From: Pseudeuparius sepicola
Lineage: Eukaryota; Arthropoda; Insecta; Coleoptera; Anthribidae
Length of the DNA stretch: 64,000 bases
NCBI GenBank assembly: GCA_963920635.1
Contig: OY987299.1
Location: forward strand, 20,290,901-20,354,900
Direction: 5' to 3'
The position numbers were made by a program, and so were the translations under genes. The notes beneath the pieces were generated by a model that had not been told where the DNA came from, did not search any database, and was given only the letters and a program-made list of their open reading frames with translations. Of the stretch, positions 49,911 to 63,461 are shown in pieces. Position 1 is the stretch's first letter. Every line of letters starts with the position of its first letter.

Positions 49911-52690
49911 AGATACAGTAATTATTCTTGAATAGCCGTTTATGCTCATTTTTTTAAATTAATATTATCGTCACCTACATTAGTTATTTCTCTTATTACA
50001 GTTTTACAGGAATTATACTTACAGATACCTAGTGATTTTTGCAAGATTTCTTGCTTTTGGCAAGATTTTTTGCAAAATTGCAAGAGTCATGCAGAATAAT
50101 TTCTAGTCTCGTCTTGCAAAGCAAGACAAGAAATTTAAAACAGTTTTGTCTTGTTCTTGCAGCAAGAACAAGACAAGAACAAGAAATTTACAAGAGTCTT
50201 CTGAAACACTATTTAGTATTATAATATACCACGTTGTCAACAACAACTTTAAACTGCCATTTTTCCGTCTAATTTCACGAAAAAAAAAAACGTTATCTAG
50301 GATAATTTGTACAGGGTTATTATTTAAAGGTAGCCCACCCCTATTATTAACTCTTTAAGTTTTGGACCTCGAAAAATGATATATAGGTATATGGAAGTTG
50401 TAGGAAATTTTCTTTGCAATAGTTGTACGGGATAACAAGGTTAGGACTATGCATAAGAAACAAAAAACTGGTCTAAATTTTGCCGACGTTTCGTCGTTAT
50501 ATTACGACTTCTTCAAGGCCTTGAGCCAGTACAACTATTAAAGGTACTAAGGACGTGAAAACTTTATTTATTTCTTTGCAATCTCAATGCACTGATAAAA
50601 AAACCAATCGAAAGTCGCCATTTTCGGATATAGAAAAAATATGTTTTATTAATGGCTCACCCTATACGTAAAATTGCGAATCCAAATGTGCAATCTATTT
50701 ACTCGACCTAGTTTGCCAATAATTGACAGCAATATTTACCAAATTATTTTTACCTCAAGATTGCCACGTAAAGCATAAGATCAGTAGTTCTTTGCATCCC
50801 TGTAAAAAATAACTACACGTATTTCTATACACTATAATAAGTATATCTTCCGATATTTTCTTTCGTTTTCTTTTTAGAGCGATGCAAACCAAACTGATCC
50901 TATCCTTAGCACGACAATCTTGTTTTTAAAGAGTTTGGTAAATATGGCTTAAACTGGCAAACGGTTCGAGTAGATATATAACACATATTATATCATTGCT
51001 ATATCATCAATACATGGTTAAATTGGCACCTGTTGACATTTATTTCTGGGACACCCTGTACGCTAGTATAGCAATTGTAAGTTTGTGAAAAATACAATCG
51101 GGTGAAAATAATGTAGCAGTCGCATATTGCAGATGTTGCTCACATAACGTGTATTAAACGCAGGGATGCATGCGGTATATATAGTGCGGAAGTGTGGTTT
51201 TAGAACAATTAGCCTGCAAAATTGCCACGTCTGAACAAGTTATGAGATGCCCCGCATACCCGGCCTAAAGTTTTACGCTCAACATAACTCGCACAAATAA
51301 TGTATTTCAAGATTCATATAAACTTTGGTATAGAGGAACAGATAATGAAGGTTTGCTTGTAGTGTATCCGGTTACATGGAGATAGGAAATCAACGCCCCC
51401 CATAATTTTTTTTCAATATAAAGAAAACTTCATGTGCTACTTATCAAACATGAAATTTAGACTGTCTGAAATAAAATACAAAATTAATTGCTGTGAATAC
51501 TTGAACGTTATAATTTTTGTTCTCAGTACTAATATGGAGAATGATGAAAGAGATGAAACAATCACCAAATTAGGACAAGAGGTTGAAAGATATTTTGACT
51601 CCAGCCCAAATTCGAAAAAGACAGCAAAAGCTATTGTTATTCATTTTGCGGGTGCTCGAGCCTACAAATTGATGCTTAAGCAGAGTCGACACTTAGGGCC
51701 TGGTGCAAAAAAATACAATTAGACCCTGGGATTTTAAAAAAGGTAACCATATCATTTTTATTATGTGAATGTGTTTATATAGGTATTACTTTTGCAGGTT
51801 TTTATGATTGTTAAAAAGGCAGATTTAAGAGAACAGAAGCTGTGCGATGAAATACAAATAAAAAATGTTTATCTTTATGACAAGTCAAACGATGAAACAT
51901 TTTTGCTGTTATCGATTATTTTTATTTTCTGCGTAAGAAGAAATAAACTTTGAGCTATTTACCTACCCTAACTTACAGTCCATATATCGTTGCATTATCT
52001 TTGTGTTAAAAAATAAGAATGCCTACCCTATTGAGAATTTTCTTAGCTCGATTATCATGTTATTTTTAAATTAGTCGTATGTTCTGAATCATGCTAACTT
52101 ATTAAACATTAATTTACGGATACATAACGAGTTTGGAGTATTGTGAGGGTGAGAATTATTATTATTATATTATTATAAGGCAATATTCCATTAGAAAAAC
52201 CCGCTTCCCGCCTTAAAATTCAAATCATCCGCTCCGCGTGACGTCATGCGCAGAGCCGGGTGAAATGTGACACCGATCTATCTATGAGAATCTTTGTATC
52301 ATGGTGTTTTTACATCCAACTGTCTTGTCACATTATTCTTATTGAATTTGTAACATTATTATTATTTTTTTATTGAATTTTTAATACCTAAGTTATATAC
52401 ACCTAAATGTAAGTATTTTACTTTAACTTTGCAAATTGTTTTTAAATTTTGCTTCTTTTTTAATTCACCTAATAACCGTTAATAAATTGTAGTGCCCTGT
52501 GGCGTCTAAGGCCTATTTAATCACTATCTAATGTATTACGTATTTTTCTTTGCAAAAAAGGTAGATCTTTGTGCAAGTTATGCCCCTCCGGATATTCAAC
52601 GTCAAACTTTGAAACGTAGCGTTATCCGAAAAGTTAGTAGGGTATCAAAATCCGTCTTGTTTGTATCTCGAAATTAATATTGGTAACCGC
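49911..52690. other. Long gene-free stretch
   Basis: Holds CAAG/CTTG-rich low-complexity DNA (50040-50200), a CGACGTTTCGTCG motif with flank (50491-50503), a MITE end GGGACACCCTGTACG (51047) and a 96-codon ORF (51432-51722) of unknown type. Confidence 0.35.
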
Positions 52691-52696
52691 TGTAAT

Positions 52697-53153
52697 CCAA
52701 CAATTTTTCTTCGTTGCGTTATGATGCTAAGCTTCTACTAATTCTTTCGTAACGGCAGCGCGCCGACTTCACTAAATCCGGATCCTAAACTTCGAATCAC
52801 CCCATATCCCCAGTACCGTTCCACAACGTTACAATCGCGAAATTTCCGTCTATCCTCTTAGCCCGTCCCGTTCCCGCGGCGAGGCTGTTGGGGAAGACTT
52901 AATCCCGGCCTGAGCCGTGTACTAAAGTTGACATTTTGATCGCTCCCCGATAAGGCGCCCCGGACAATCTAGCTACATCCGTAACACGAGGGGAATTTGC
53001 CAGCCGAGTGTCCTTCCGCCCAATTTATAGTGGTCACGTATGGATCCCAAGTGCTTCTGTGTCGGGCCTCGGACTTCTGATGGCCTCCACTCGGGAAGGA
53101 CTTAATAAGTTCGACGGAAATGGGCAAACACGGGGTTCGCCTATATAGAATAC
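52697..53153 (+). repeat. GC-rich direct repeat, copy 1
   Basis: About 455 bp, nearly identical to 55946-56400 from CCCCATATCCCC onward and somewhat less so in the first 110 bp. GC content is much higher than the surroundings. No ORF is conserved between the copies that looks like protein. Confidence 0.9.
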
Positions 53154-54141
53154 TCGACGCGCAAACTAGATTGTGGTATGTGGTGTTAGTAAAATCTTTT
53201 CAGACCTTCCAATAAAATATTAAGAATTTTCTGGTATTTATAGACCTCGCTTTATCTATAAACTGTTGTTTTTTTAAATGAAAACTTCAAATGCCAGTCA
53301 GGAAAATCTTGTATCCCCGCGGAGGTCGCGATATTAGACAATATTATTGTCGGACAATAGAAGATGTTGAAGATCCTGGGCACACAGGATTGCATGGGTT
53401 TTAAATGTCAAGCAGGTTAGTAACGATATCGAGTGATCTTCTCTAGTTAATAACAATATTGCAAAGACCGTGTGGTCTTAAGATCTTAAGAAGTTGCAAT
53501 TTAGGCCCAGTGGCCTAGGATCGAGTGATCTCTATTATTAAACTACACATTCTAGACAAGATAATACGTTAACATAGTCTTGTTCGACGACTGTAAAGAA
53601 ATGGCCTCATCGTACGTTCGTTTTTAATTGGGAAATGTACTTTACTTCAATGTACACGGGTAGACACAGAAATCGTTGCGGGAATATCATTGTGCACGGG
53701 TCTAGTATGCAAATTGAAATGAAGTAGTAGGAGCTATTGCAGGGTGTATCGGTCATCAGTACATTAATTTTAATCACGTAATTGGGGATGACCATAAAGC
53801 CGGAAAACACAAGAAAAACCTTTTTTACTCAATGTTTTAAAGATGGGTCAAATCAACCTTATACCCTGCTTACTGTAGCGCCGCTGGACCGGCAACAAAG
53901 TGCTTGGCGACGCGGTCTCCCTTCTCCCTGTGTGATTGAGATTCCGCGACTTTTTCACATTTTAGAGTGTACCTAATAGTGGTTATTTCTTTCTTCATAC
54001 ACACACACACGCAATAATTTAACAAACACGTCACTTTTTATCACTGTACCGATATTTCAAGTACAAATAACTTTTACCGAGGCTTAAAATATCTTCTAGA
54101 AATCCCAATAATTTTTCTTTTGATATTATGTCACCAATAAG

Positions 54142-54432
54142 CCACAGCCGACTCTAGGAAAGCTCTGAAGTTAAGAAAGCTGGCAACATGGCTTGCCGGT
54201 CTGCGCGGCGTGGCCTGTCACTCCCTGTCAGTTAATTTTACAAGAAATTTACCAGAATTAGTTTGTGTAGAGCGGGTAGTGCTATAGTCGCCAGATTGAT
54301 ACGACGAGGCAGTGTGTCTCTGGGTGGAAACAGACAGCCCGAAGTGCTGGCGACAAATTCTTTTATAAATTTGTTTTGTTTGTGAAAAAAAATTAAACAT
54401 TTCTCTAAAAGTTAAGAATCGTTCCTTTACAA
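54142..54432 (+). repeat. Dispersed repeat, copy 1 (first block)
   Basis: About 290 bp, roughly 88-90% identical by eye to 63462-63763 (GCTGGCAACATGGCTTGC, GTGGCCTGTCACTCCCTGTC, GGCAGTGTGTCTCTGGGTGG). A continuation block is at 55178-55325. Confidence 0.85.
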
Positions 54433-55177
54433 TTTAAAGTCTCAAGATGCCTAGAACCGTCGAGGGAAGCTAGAAATTAATAATTATACACCTGGCTGGA
54501 AGTCAAATCGTATAATAATAACTTGAAGTAGCTAGGTTTTCTTTGCTTGACGGGAAGCGGTCAACTTGTATTCGTTTTGGGCTTTCCAAAGGACAAAAAT
54601 TTAAGAATAAAATGATTAAGGGCCAATTGCATAGACAACTAAAGTACCCTTTAAAATTAAAGAAGTTTTCTAACCATTGTTTAGTATTGTTGCAAAAGTT
54701 TCTTTACTTAATGTTAAAGTCAAAAGATAATTTACAACGATAAGGGTAAAAACTTATAGTCTCAGCACAAACACAGTTTCTTTAAAAAATTGTACATATG
54801 TTTCAACCCTCCTGGGGGGTCATCTTCAGCAGTGTAAACATACAGAAAATTTAAAGCTAGAAAAATATTCTGAATTAAGTAACTAGCAAACTTGTATGTA
54901 GTAATAAAGTTATACAATAAAATTGACTAAAAATAGGTGCTCATCTTTCTAGATATGCGAATGTGGAAAATTAATATAAGCAAAAATTATTATGTGAAAA
55001 GGCTTCGTGAAAATCTTGAAAACGTATAGGTAAAATTTAATATTATAGAGGAATCTGAAACCAACGAATAAAAAATCAGTAAAAAACAGGCCAAAGTAGC
55101 TTAGTAGAAAGTATGTATCTTACCCTGAGGACACTACGTAGTCGTAATCATAAAATAAGGCAGCATTAGGGACGTTT

Positions 55178-55325
55178 GTATTTTTATGAAAATTTAACCA
55201 TAAATCATCATTTGCGTGATGGCGCACTTTGCGAAAAATTCTCACAAAAATTCGACTTACAACAAAATGTAGTCCCTCTATTTGCCCAAATTTACCAAAT
55301 TATTTGTCGAAAATGTACCTGTCCA
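55178..55325 (+). repeat. Dispersed repeat, copy 1 (second block)
   Basis: Matches 63879-63980 (GAAAATTTAACCATAA, TTATTTGTCGAAAATGTACC). In this copy about 745 bp separate the two blocks, against about 115 bp in the 63-kb copy, so an insertion or deletion distinguishes them. Confidence 0.75.
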
Positions 55326-55736
55326 CACCAGGAATCGTATACTTATTCTTATTATAAATACTTATACTTCTGTATATATTTTGTTAATTATTACCGCTTT
55401 TATTGTCTGTTAAACAAACGTACTTACTTACTTAGGTACCGAATTATGAGCTTGTATGCTTGAGAAGGTTGTGCAATAAGCCTATTTTTGAATTTTTTTT
55501 GTGGAGACTTTTGGGGGGTAGTATCTACGTACCTAGTTTCGAACTGTTTTCATAGATAACTCGATACGGACAAAATTAAATTCCAGTTCGCTTATTTAAA
55601 AATAATAAATAGCAAAAGAAAAAATGTTTTTAGAAAACATTTTAAAGAAAGCAAAGTGTGCGGGAAAATAGAAAATGCATTAGGCAATGTTCAATTGCCA
55701 ACCTTAAACAATGAAATGTTATTTACTTTATTTTTA

Positions 55737-55920
55737 AATGCCAGCATAATCGCCTTGGCACTATATAGTTTTAAAAATCCGAAATGGCGAAAAAATTGTA
55801 CCAGATATAAAAAAATACAAAGAGACACTTTTTGTTCCAAAGTGAATAGGATATCCAAAAATTTTTCGTTTTGTACTGGACCGTAGATACTACTTTTTTT
55901 TGCAATTAATACTGTAAGTA
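55737..55920 (+). repeat. Fragment related to the 38.4-kb MITE loop
   Basis: ATGCCAGCATAATC...CACTTTTTGTTCCAAA aligns with 38643-38830 in the same orientation, without that MITE's arms. Confidence 0.7.
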
Positions 55921-55945
55921 GTAATATGACATCAAGCCACTGTGA

Positions 55946-56400
55946 GCCAACCATTTTTCTTCGCTGCGTTATGAAGCTAAGCCTCTATACTAATTTGTTC
56001 GTTAGCGGCAGCGCCGACTTTACTAAATCCGGATTCTAAACTTCGAGTCACCCCATATCCCCAGTACCGTTCCACAACGTTACAATCGCGAAATTTCCGT
56101 CTATCCTCTTAGCCCGTCCCGTTCCCGCGGCGAGGCTGTTGGGGAAGACTTAATCCCGGCCTGAGCCGTGTACTAAAGTTGACATTTTGATCGCTCCCCG
56201 ATAAGGCGCCCCGGACAATCTAGCTACATCCGTAACACGAGGGGAGTTTGCCAGCCGAGTGTCCTTCCGCCCAATTTATAGTGGTCACGTATGGATCCCA
56301 AGTGCTTCTGTGTCGGGCCTCGGACTTCTGATGGCCTCCACTCGGGAAGGACTTAATCAGTTCGACAGAAATGGGCAAATATGGAGTTCGCCTAGAATAC
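55946..56400 (+). repeat. GC-rich direct repeat, copy 2
   Basis: Second copy, about 3.25 kb from the first in the same orientation. It is preceded directly by 55737-55920, a relative of the loop of the 38.4-kb MITE. Confidence 0.9.
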
Positions 56401-58600
56401 ACTAGGTACTTTTCTATATACTATAGATTGTTATATGGGGCGGTTCGAATTTGAATCCTTAAATTCAATTTCAATCAACGGTGTACTTAATTGAAACTTA
56501 TGACTCGCATTGCAACGATGATTTTCTTTAAGAGGTGTACATTGTACATGCAACAAACTGTTGGTTTAAGGTATTTACTCTCTAGTTAAAAATATCGTAT
56601 TACTTTGATTTTAATTACTTGGTATTTTATTCGAAGGTATAGTCTCAAATAATGGAATATAATATAAATAATACTCTTAGATTCTTTAAATTTATTAAAT
56701 TATACTAAAGAATCAATTAAGCTTTTTATTATATTATCAAAATATCTCCCATGATCACAAGAATTTTTCGATCTCGTCCCTAACCAAGCAAATATGGTTT
56801 TGGTTGCTCGGCAGTTGCACTTAAGTTTAAATACCCATAATTGTAATTGTCTTAAATGAAGATCGTAGGGATTGTATTTAATTGGAAATTGGAAATAACA
56901 GATACCTTGAAACAAAGAAAAATGATTTTGTATTTTGCAACTTCATTTTAAAGGAATGGCACGGTGTTTAGATTAAATGCTGGAAAATATTAATTTGATT
57001 ATTGAGTTACTCCATGTAACATATAAATTCCTTTGCTTCTAGTGCATTGTTCAAGAAAAATATTTGGTATTTAGCAAAACATATTAAAATGAATCGAAAT
57101 AAAGAATTGACTTGATTTCAAGGGCAAATTTTAAGTCTATATACGGTTTGTCTTTTAGCTTTTAAAATATACGCATATACAGGGTATCTACTTTTAAATA
57201 TACAAATCCATAAAATCTTTATGTTTGGATGAGATAATCGCTTAAATTTTTTTGTTTGAAAGGGCTTCAGAAACCGCTTCTTTGACCTTCCTACCGTTTT
57301 CAAAATGCAAATCTAGGGTCAACTGCGATTTGCTTTGATTTTCACGAAAACTAATTGGTGTTTTTCTTTAAATATAAAACCTGACAGCACAGCGTTAATC
57401 AGGAGACCCAAAACCTGCATATTATACCAAATTTGAACAAAAAATACACAAAAAGTTCCATTCAGAGGGTGTCGAAGTTGAGCAAAATAGGAATTGTAAA
57501 GGCTTCTGTCGAGTAAAGTGTGTCATGTAATCCCCCCGAAACAATTGATTGGTCAACAGAACCACTCAAAGTGTTGGTGTGCAAAGATTCAATACAAAAA
57601 TATACAGGGAATTTTTCTCTGGGCCGCCTCAAAATGCTGGTACAAAAATCCATCGTTTTGTTAAAAGTGATTATATTGCTTAAGCTTAAATGGTTGCACT
57701 GGTTTAGTGGTCTATTTGACACTCTTTTTTAGAATATTTTTCTTGCTTTTATTTTTCAGCAACAGTACTTATTGCTCTTCAAGCCACTATCGTGCGTGAC
57801 ATTAAGAAACTCTAATACGCCAGAAAGCGTAACTTTCTAAAACACTGACTTTTATATTCTGCAGGATGATGCAAATTTAAAAACTTATAGCAATATTTTT
57901 TGGCACATTTTCAAAGGTATGGATACCGACTGGTTGCTTTATACAGTTGTTATTTCTGACTGATATAAAGGTACGAACATATTCGGTATTATTACAAACA
58001 ATAATGAATTATATTTAGTGCATAATAATATATTCAGGAGTTGTGTAAAATTTGCGAGATACTTAGTTTTAGTATTGGGTGTATAATAATAATTAAGCCC
58101 CCTCCCCTTGAAATCCTGGGAGCACTGGCGACACGCAATCTAGGTTAGCCGCAATCCTCCGTAGTTTTAGTGCATCTACTGTGAGAACACAGAAAACCAG
58201 TGTTCTCAATAATACTATCGCACACTATAGGACTGCATAAAAAATAAAACATCTACATAATGCCAAACATACGAGAGCACGCAAAGGTTGGAATAAATTC
58301 GGTAAAATGTTGTACTGTTCGATTAAAAATTAAGCCTGCTTAAAAATTGAAGTGAGCAAAAAATAAGCAGTACAATGTAGGTATAAATGTCTAAAAACTT
58401 AATAATTTATGTTAAATTTAAAATTCATGAAAATTTTTTTATATGTAATATAATATTATTATTATTTGCGTACCGATACAAGAAAAGTGCGTTCTTTTAA
58501 ATGACGCTATCAAAAATAGTGGTTGATATTTAAAAAAACTATACAGTGCCCTCCAAAAAGTTCGCAGCATAGGGGGGAAATTTTTAATTAATGTTTTATT
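56401..58600. other. No gene recognised
   Basis: AT-rich. Contains a lone ATACAGGGTATC end near 57178 and short ORFs without features. Confidence 0.35.
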
Positions 58601-58609
58601 TTGAAATTT

Positions 58610-59085
58610 AATTTTGGGGTTACCTTTTGCTTGAAAAAAAGATGAAAAATGATCCACTCAAACGTGGTCATGTGACTTTCGTTATCTGTCAAAAATGACA
58701 TTTAAAAAAATATATCGCCAAAAATGGGTTTATTTGTTAAAATATCAAAAAGTTTTACTTGAAAAAGTTGTTTTTTTCAATTTTACGTATATGTACCAAA
58801 TTTGAATGCTTTAATAAAAGATTTAGTTTTTGCCAATTTTTAATAATTATGAAAATTTTAAAAACTTGTAACTTTATAAAAACTTTTTTATATCACTAGT
58901 TTTATCATTCTATTAACTTTTTATTACTAATTAACGATAAAAATAGGTATTTTTCAAAAGAAAATGATATTAACCCTTTAAAATTCTGTTATGTTTGCTG
59001 CAAAGTTGATGTACCGTCTAGCATTTGGGTATAAATTTAGTTACATTACGTTTTCCACTTCTAAATTGATGCCAAAATAATAATA
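58610..59085 (+). repeat. Dispersed repeat, partner of 40090-40600
   Basis: Reverse-complement relative of 40090-40600; see that entry for shared blocks. It lacks the small hairpin present there. Confidence 0.7.
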
Positions 59086-59089
59086 AATT

Positions 59090-60930
59090 AAATTATCATC
59101 AACTATTTTACGTATCTAAGCAAAATTCTTGACTTTTATGGAACAAATAATTATTACTTTTCAGTTTAATTTCGCATTCATCGATATTGATGAGTATCCC
59201 AAGCAACTTTAAAGTTGTCATTACTACTGATAGGAACGTAATTACTACGTTCCTATTACGTCCCTGCGACCAAAATGGGGAACATTTTGAGGGTGATAGA
59301 TACGTAACGGCGACCACCTATCAACTTACACCGCTACGACGCGCTTACGTTCAGACAACGTGGTGGAGACGTAGCGGCGTGGTCACCGCTACTTTGTTGG
59401 ATTTGTTTGCTTCTTTACCATTCGCGTCCTCGCTTTATCTTTGTCTAAATAATTAAAAAGTATTCTAGCCCAGCATCTTCCGTCATTTTTCAATAACCGT
59501 GGAAAATGGAAGTACCTAATATTTATTTTTAACTTATATCTATGAATATGGTAGAAAGGTATTAATTTGCTGATTTTTTTCTCGTTGCTAGATTCAAGAA
59601 ACTAAAACGATTGAAAATTTTCTGTCAAATATGACATTGATGGATTGAAAAACAACGGGCCCTCTCAAAATGCATGTTTTAACACTTTTTTATCAGGAAG
59701 ATAAATTACGAAAATGTGCGGAATTACCTAAAAATGCTGAAAAATGCATTTTTAATGTTTCTATAAGTTATACGAGTTCATTTTTGCTCAATTATCTCTT
59801 TTTTGGGACAATTTTGAAGAAATAACTATTTCAGTACCAAAGGAAATTGACATTTGATATTAATGGCGTCTATCATTTTGTAAGAAAATATGGCGTAATA
59901 ATTTTCAGTAATTACTTCTAAGTATTATTTACCTTAAAATGGGTGTTTGAAGGCTTTGCCACTTAACTGGTAGTAACGGCAACTAGACTTTTTTCACTTT
60001 AAGGTAATTCCTACCTTTAAGACGAAAAATCCCAAAAGTCCCAATTACTACAAGATGAGGACTTCAAGGTTCCAGAAGCCTCGTTTAAGTTCCGAATGCT
60101 ATTACTAGGTTCCATTTGGAACTTTAACTTATAATTTTTATATGAGAGTGTTATTTTCAGCCGGTGTGTTTTGTGCTATATTTCGAAATGTTGATATTTA
60201 AAATTGTAGCCACTCAAGAGAAGCGTTTTGTAATTTTGTATTGAAGACAGGTGCTCGTGTTTCGATTCTGCTTTAATTTTCTATAAAATGTGAATGTGTG
60301 TCGATAATTTTTCTTCTTTCTAATGGCTGACATTTTCATCACTTCGCAAGAACTATCGAATCCTTCAAACGATTGTAAGGAACTAAATGTAGTTTCCATT
60401 TTGGTCCCTATAGAAGTGACAGTTACTTTAAAGTATTTTTTTGTAGTAATTGGAACTTTCTAGTAATTTTAAAATGGAGTGGGAAGTAAAACTTACCATA
60501 CAGTAGTTTTCTCAACTAGCGGGAAAGTTAATTCCACTTTAAATATGACTATATAGTTCCGTAACTTTGGAGGTATTTCTAAAGTCGCTAAGATGTAGAA
60601 GTTACTTTCACCGTTACCGTCAAGTAATAAAAACTTTAAGGTGATAAACAAGTAACACAACAAAGTAATTGCGACCATTGAATATAACTTTAGAGTTAAC
60701 GTGACTTTAACGTAATTTTGCATAGTAACAATTCCGTTCCAGATACTTCAAAAACTACTTAGAAGTACTGAAACCATAAAGTTTCAACTTGTATAGTAAT
60801 AATTACTACATAATTACTCATGCTTTCTAAATATAAGTAATAAAAACTAATAAGTCGATTTTTAAGTAATAATTACGTAATAACTACTTAATCAAAGTTC
60901 CCATCTCAGTTACCGCAACTTTAATGCTAC
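59090..60930. other. No gene recognised
   Basis: AT-rich, with frequent GTAATTACTA and AACTTTAAAGT motifs from about 59950 to 60910 that look like a decayed repeat. No supported ORF. Confidence 0.3.
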
Positions 60931-60935
60931 TTGGG

Positions 60936-61040
60936 TAGGCCATGGAGAGAATTGAAGCAATTGTTTTTATTTGACAGTTTAATGAATACTCTTGAAACGG
61001 AGAATGGTAAAAACAATTGCTTCATTCTCTCCATGACCTA
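60936..61040. repeat. Hairpin with about 34-bp arms
   Basis: TAGGCCATGGAGAGAATTGA...AATTGTTTTTA pairs with TAAAAACAATT...CATTCTCTCCATGACCTA; the loop is about 35 bp. Confidence 0.75.
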
Positions 61041-61980
61041 TACTCATTAATATCGATTAATGCAAAAAACAAGCTTGGCTCAAAACGCCGACTACTTCTC
61101 TATACTATAAAATATCTCTATATGCACGGTCGTTCCAGTAACGGCTCTGCTCGCGTACGTCATATTACACTCCGTTTAAACTCCGAACAATACCTACAAG
61201 TGGTCGTCCGCGCCGCGTCCCTCCACCAGGGACAATTGTCAGCGCTCCAAGTGCGGTTTTTACGCACCGCAGCCGCCATCCCAGCAGGCGGTGACCGGCT
61301 GCAGGGCCGGCGTTAATCGGACGGCGGAATTGCGCAGATTGCGGACCCTGAACGACCGGACCGGGTATGAAATGAGAGGAACATCGTCCTGGGGCGGTAT
61401 CCGACTTCTGCGGACGAATGGAGGGGCTAGGACTTCAAAAAGCATATTCAACTACTTAATTGGTTTCTTTTTAAGTGAAACTCAGATCTGTAAGATATAA
61501 ACTGAAGGAGTCTAGAATACCGAAGAAGCATAAAGATTTTTGCTGGAGGTGGAGGCTGACTTTCATTTAAAACAGTTTTGTTACTTCATATAAACTTGGA
61601 TCTATCGCTTTTGGTTATAACCATTGAAATGACAAGTAGATGGAAGGAGTGTAGAGAGAGAAACTGGCAGCCAAACTCGAGTAAGTGAAATAGTAAATAA
61701 ATCAGCTGATTCCGGCAAAAACCACATAACACAAAAGAGGTGTTTGTCCTAACTTTCCATTTTTGTGTCCTGTGCTTCAAACGAGTTCCGTTGTCAAACG
61801 TCATTTTAATTTTCCTTCTGTCCCAAGTCCCAATACGAATAGGAGTAATTATTGTATTATTTATATTTGATTTGAGTTCGTGTCGTGGTGGCAGTTTCGT
61901 ATAAAACGGCGTTGAGTTTTCTTAGTTGGTATTTGGTTTAATATTATATTTTTAGATCGGAGAGAAAATTTAATTTAGCT
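61041..61980. other. No gene recognised; GC-rich patch
   Basis: 61140-61440 is GC-rich with overlapping ORFs on both strands (99, 69 and 63 codons). None resembles a known domain; a repeat or exon fragment is possible. Confidence 0.3.
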
Positions 61981-62030
61981 ATGCGGCTAGATTCTGTCTG
62001 TTTAAGTTGTAAATTACAAAAAAGAGGGTC

Positions 62031-62310
62031 AACTCCTGTTGTGTATTTGGATGTACCAAACGGGGCGGAAAGAATAAGAATAGTGGGGTTTATTTTCATT
62101 CGTAAGTTTTAAAAATCTTTGCTAATAACTTTGCAGTTTTCCAAGAAATAAGGTGATATTAGAGACAAGTGGATTGCAGCAATAAAAAGGAAAAATTTTG
62201 TACTCTCTACAAGTATTTACTTGCATTTGTAGTCAACAATTTATTAAAAGCAATTTCATAGAGAATTTTGGGCAGCGCAAACTTAAAAAGTATGTAATTA
62301 TTACAGTTTT
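62031..62310 (+). pseudogene. THAP-domain remnant
   Basis: The first part reads NSCCVFGCTKRG...GVYFHS with the CxxxC-type start of a THAP zinc finger. A GTAAGT...TTTGCAG candidate intron (62102-62136, only 35 bp) joins in phase to FPRNK. The diagnostic DKWIAAIKRKNF segment follows after a 2-base frame change, and CICSQQFIKSNF...LKK after a further change. The order C, C, FP, W, C, H/Q-F matches the THAP fold used by cellular factors and P-like transposases. Two frame changes and no in-frame ATG make it a pseudogene. Confidence 0.65.
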
Positions 62311-63461
62311 TTATTTTCCAAGTCATGATAGAAACTATCAAGGGAAAAACTGGCAAAATATTGTGCTAATGAACCTAGCTCTTCGTAGTCAAAGATGGAA
62401 TTAATCTTGAGGTTCTGGTCCCTTTAATAAGGTAATTATTTGTAATTCTTTTTGTTAGATGCCTAAACATTAAAAATTATATAAAAATATGTAAAAGCTA
62501 CCTGTCTTACATGCTTTTCCTATTAAATTGAATTTTAAAATTAATAAATCAGTTAAGATAAGTAATTAAAGTTGAAAATTTATACCTTATCCTAGATATT
62601 TTGTCGCCTTTATTTTAAAATAAACTTTTGTTTTGGAATTTGTATTTTATTTGTCTCAATTTACTTCCAGGTACATAAAATTGCCATGTAGGTATTTTTT
62701 TTAATCAATTCACTACTTTTTTCTGTGGTGGTTATATAGAAAAATTCGCATTCCTACAAACAAGCCCCGAATTTCGGAGTACAGATCATACAATAAAGAG
62801 AATTACGGAACATGCCCATTAAATTCGCACATTAATATGCAACATCCCTCTATACCTCGTTTGCCTGAATCAGCTGACACGTTCATTAGGCGTCCTTGTC
62901 TTACTTATTGCCATTTGAAACCTATCTCTCTCTAGAGTTGGCTGCCCCAAACAACAATGAAAGTGGTACCTGTGCGACTTCCATTGTACTTATCAATTCG
63001 ATGGTTATAACTGAAAATTAATGAACGCAGTCTATTGTTGGCCTAATTTATAAGTGACATAAAACACAAAACTCCAACATAAAAATGAGAACCTTGTTTA
63101 ATTTTAAAATCAAAGTCGGTTTGTTGACTTCTGCCATTTTAAGTGGAGTTTGTAAACTTTTTACACTAAGTTTCTTAAGTAATAATTAGTAATTGTGTGC
63201 ACGACTATGTTTTCTCTAGATGCAAAACTGTAAAAATTCTCAAATAAAAATCTCGATTGTTATAAAATATTTTAGATCGTTATAATTCTGTCGATTTTAT
63301 ATGCCGCACTTTTTTTTATTTTGTAACCAGATTTCGCGATCAGGAAAGTACTCGTAAATATTCAAGACCTATTTTTGTATATGTTTTCAGCTTTTCAAAG
63401 CTTAATCAAAGTTAGTATTATTAGACGTCTCATTAGATCTCCGTAAAACGAAAGATCGTAG
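62311..63461. other. No gene recognised
   Basis: AT-rich DNA after the THAP remnant, without a supported ORF or clear repeat. Confidence 0.35.

Noticed and set aside
51432..51722. 96-codon ORF
   Set aside because: The part from the internal ATG looks protein-like but matches no family I know, and no splice or promoter signal supports it.
54218..54400. ORFs in the dispersed repeat at 54.2 and 63.5 kb
   Set aside because: The + strand frame open at 63491-63676 is interrupted in the sister copy, so coding is not conserved.
61017..61500. Overlapping ORFs in the GC-rich patch
   Set aside because: Open frames on both strands reflect base composition; no domain recognised.
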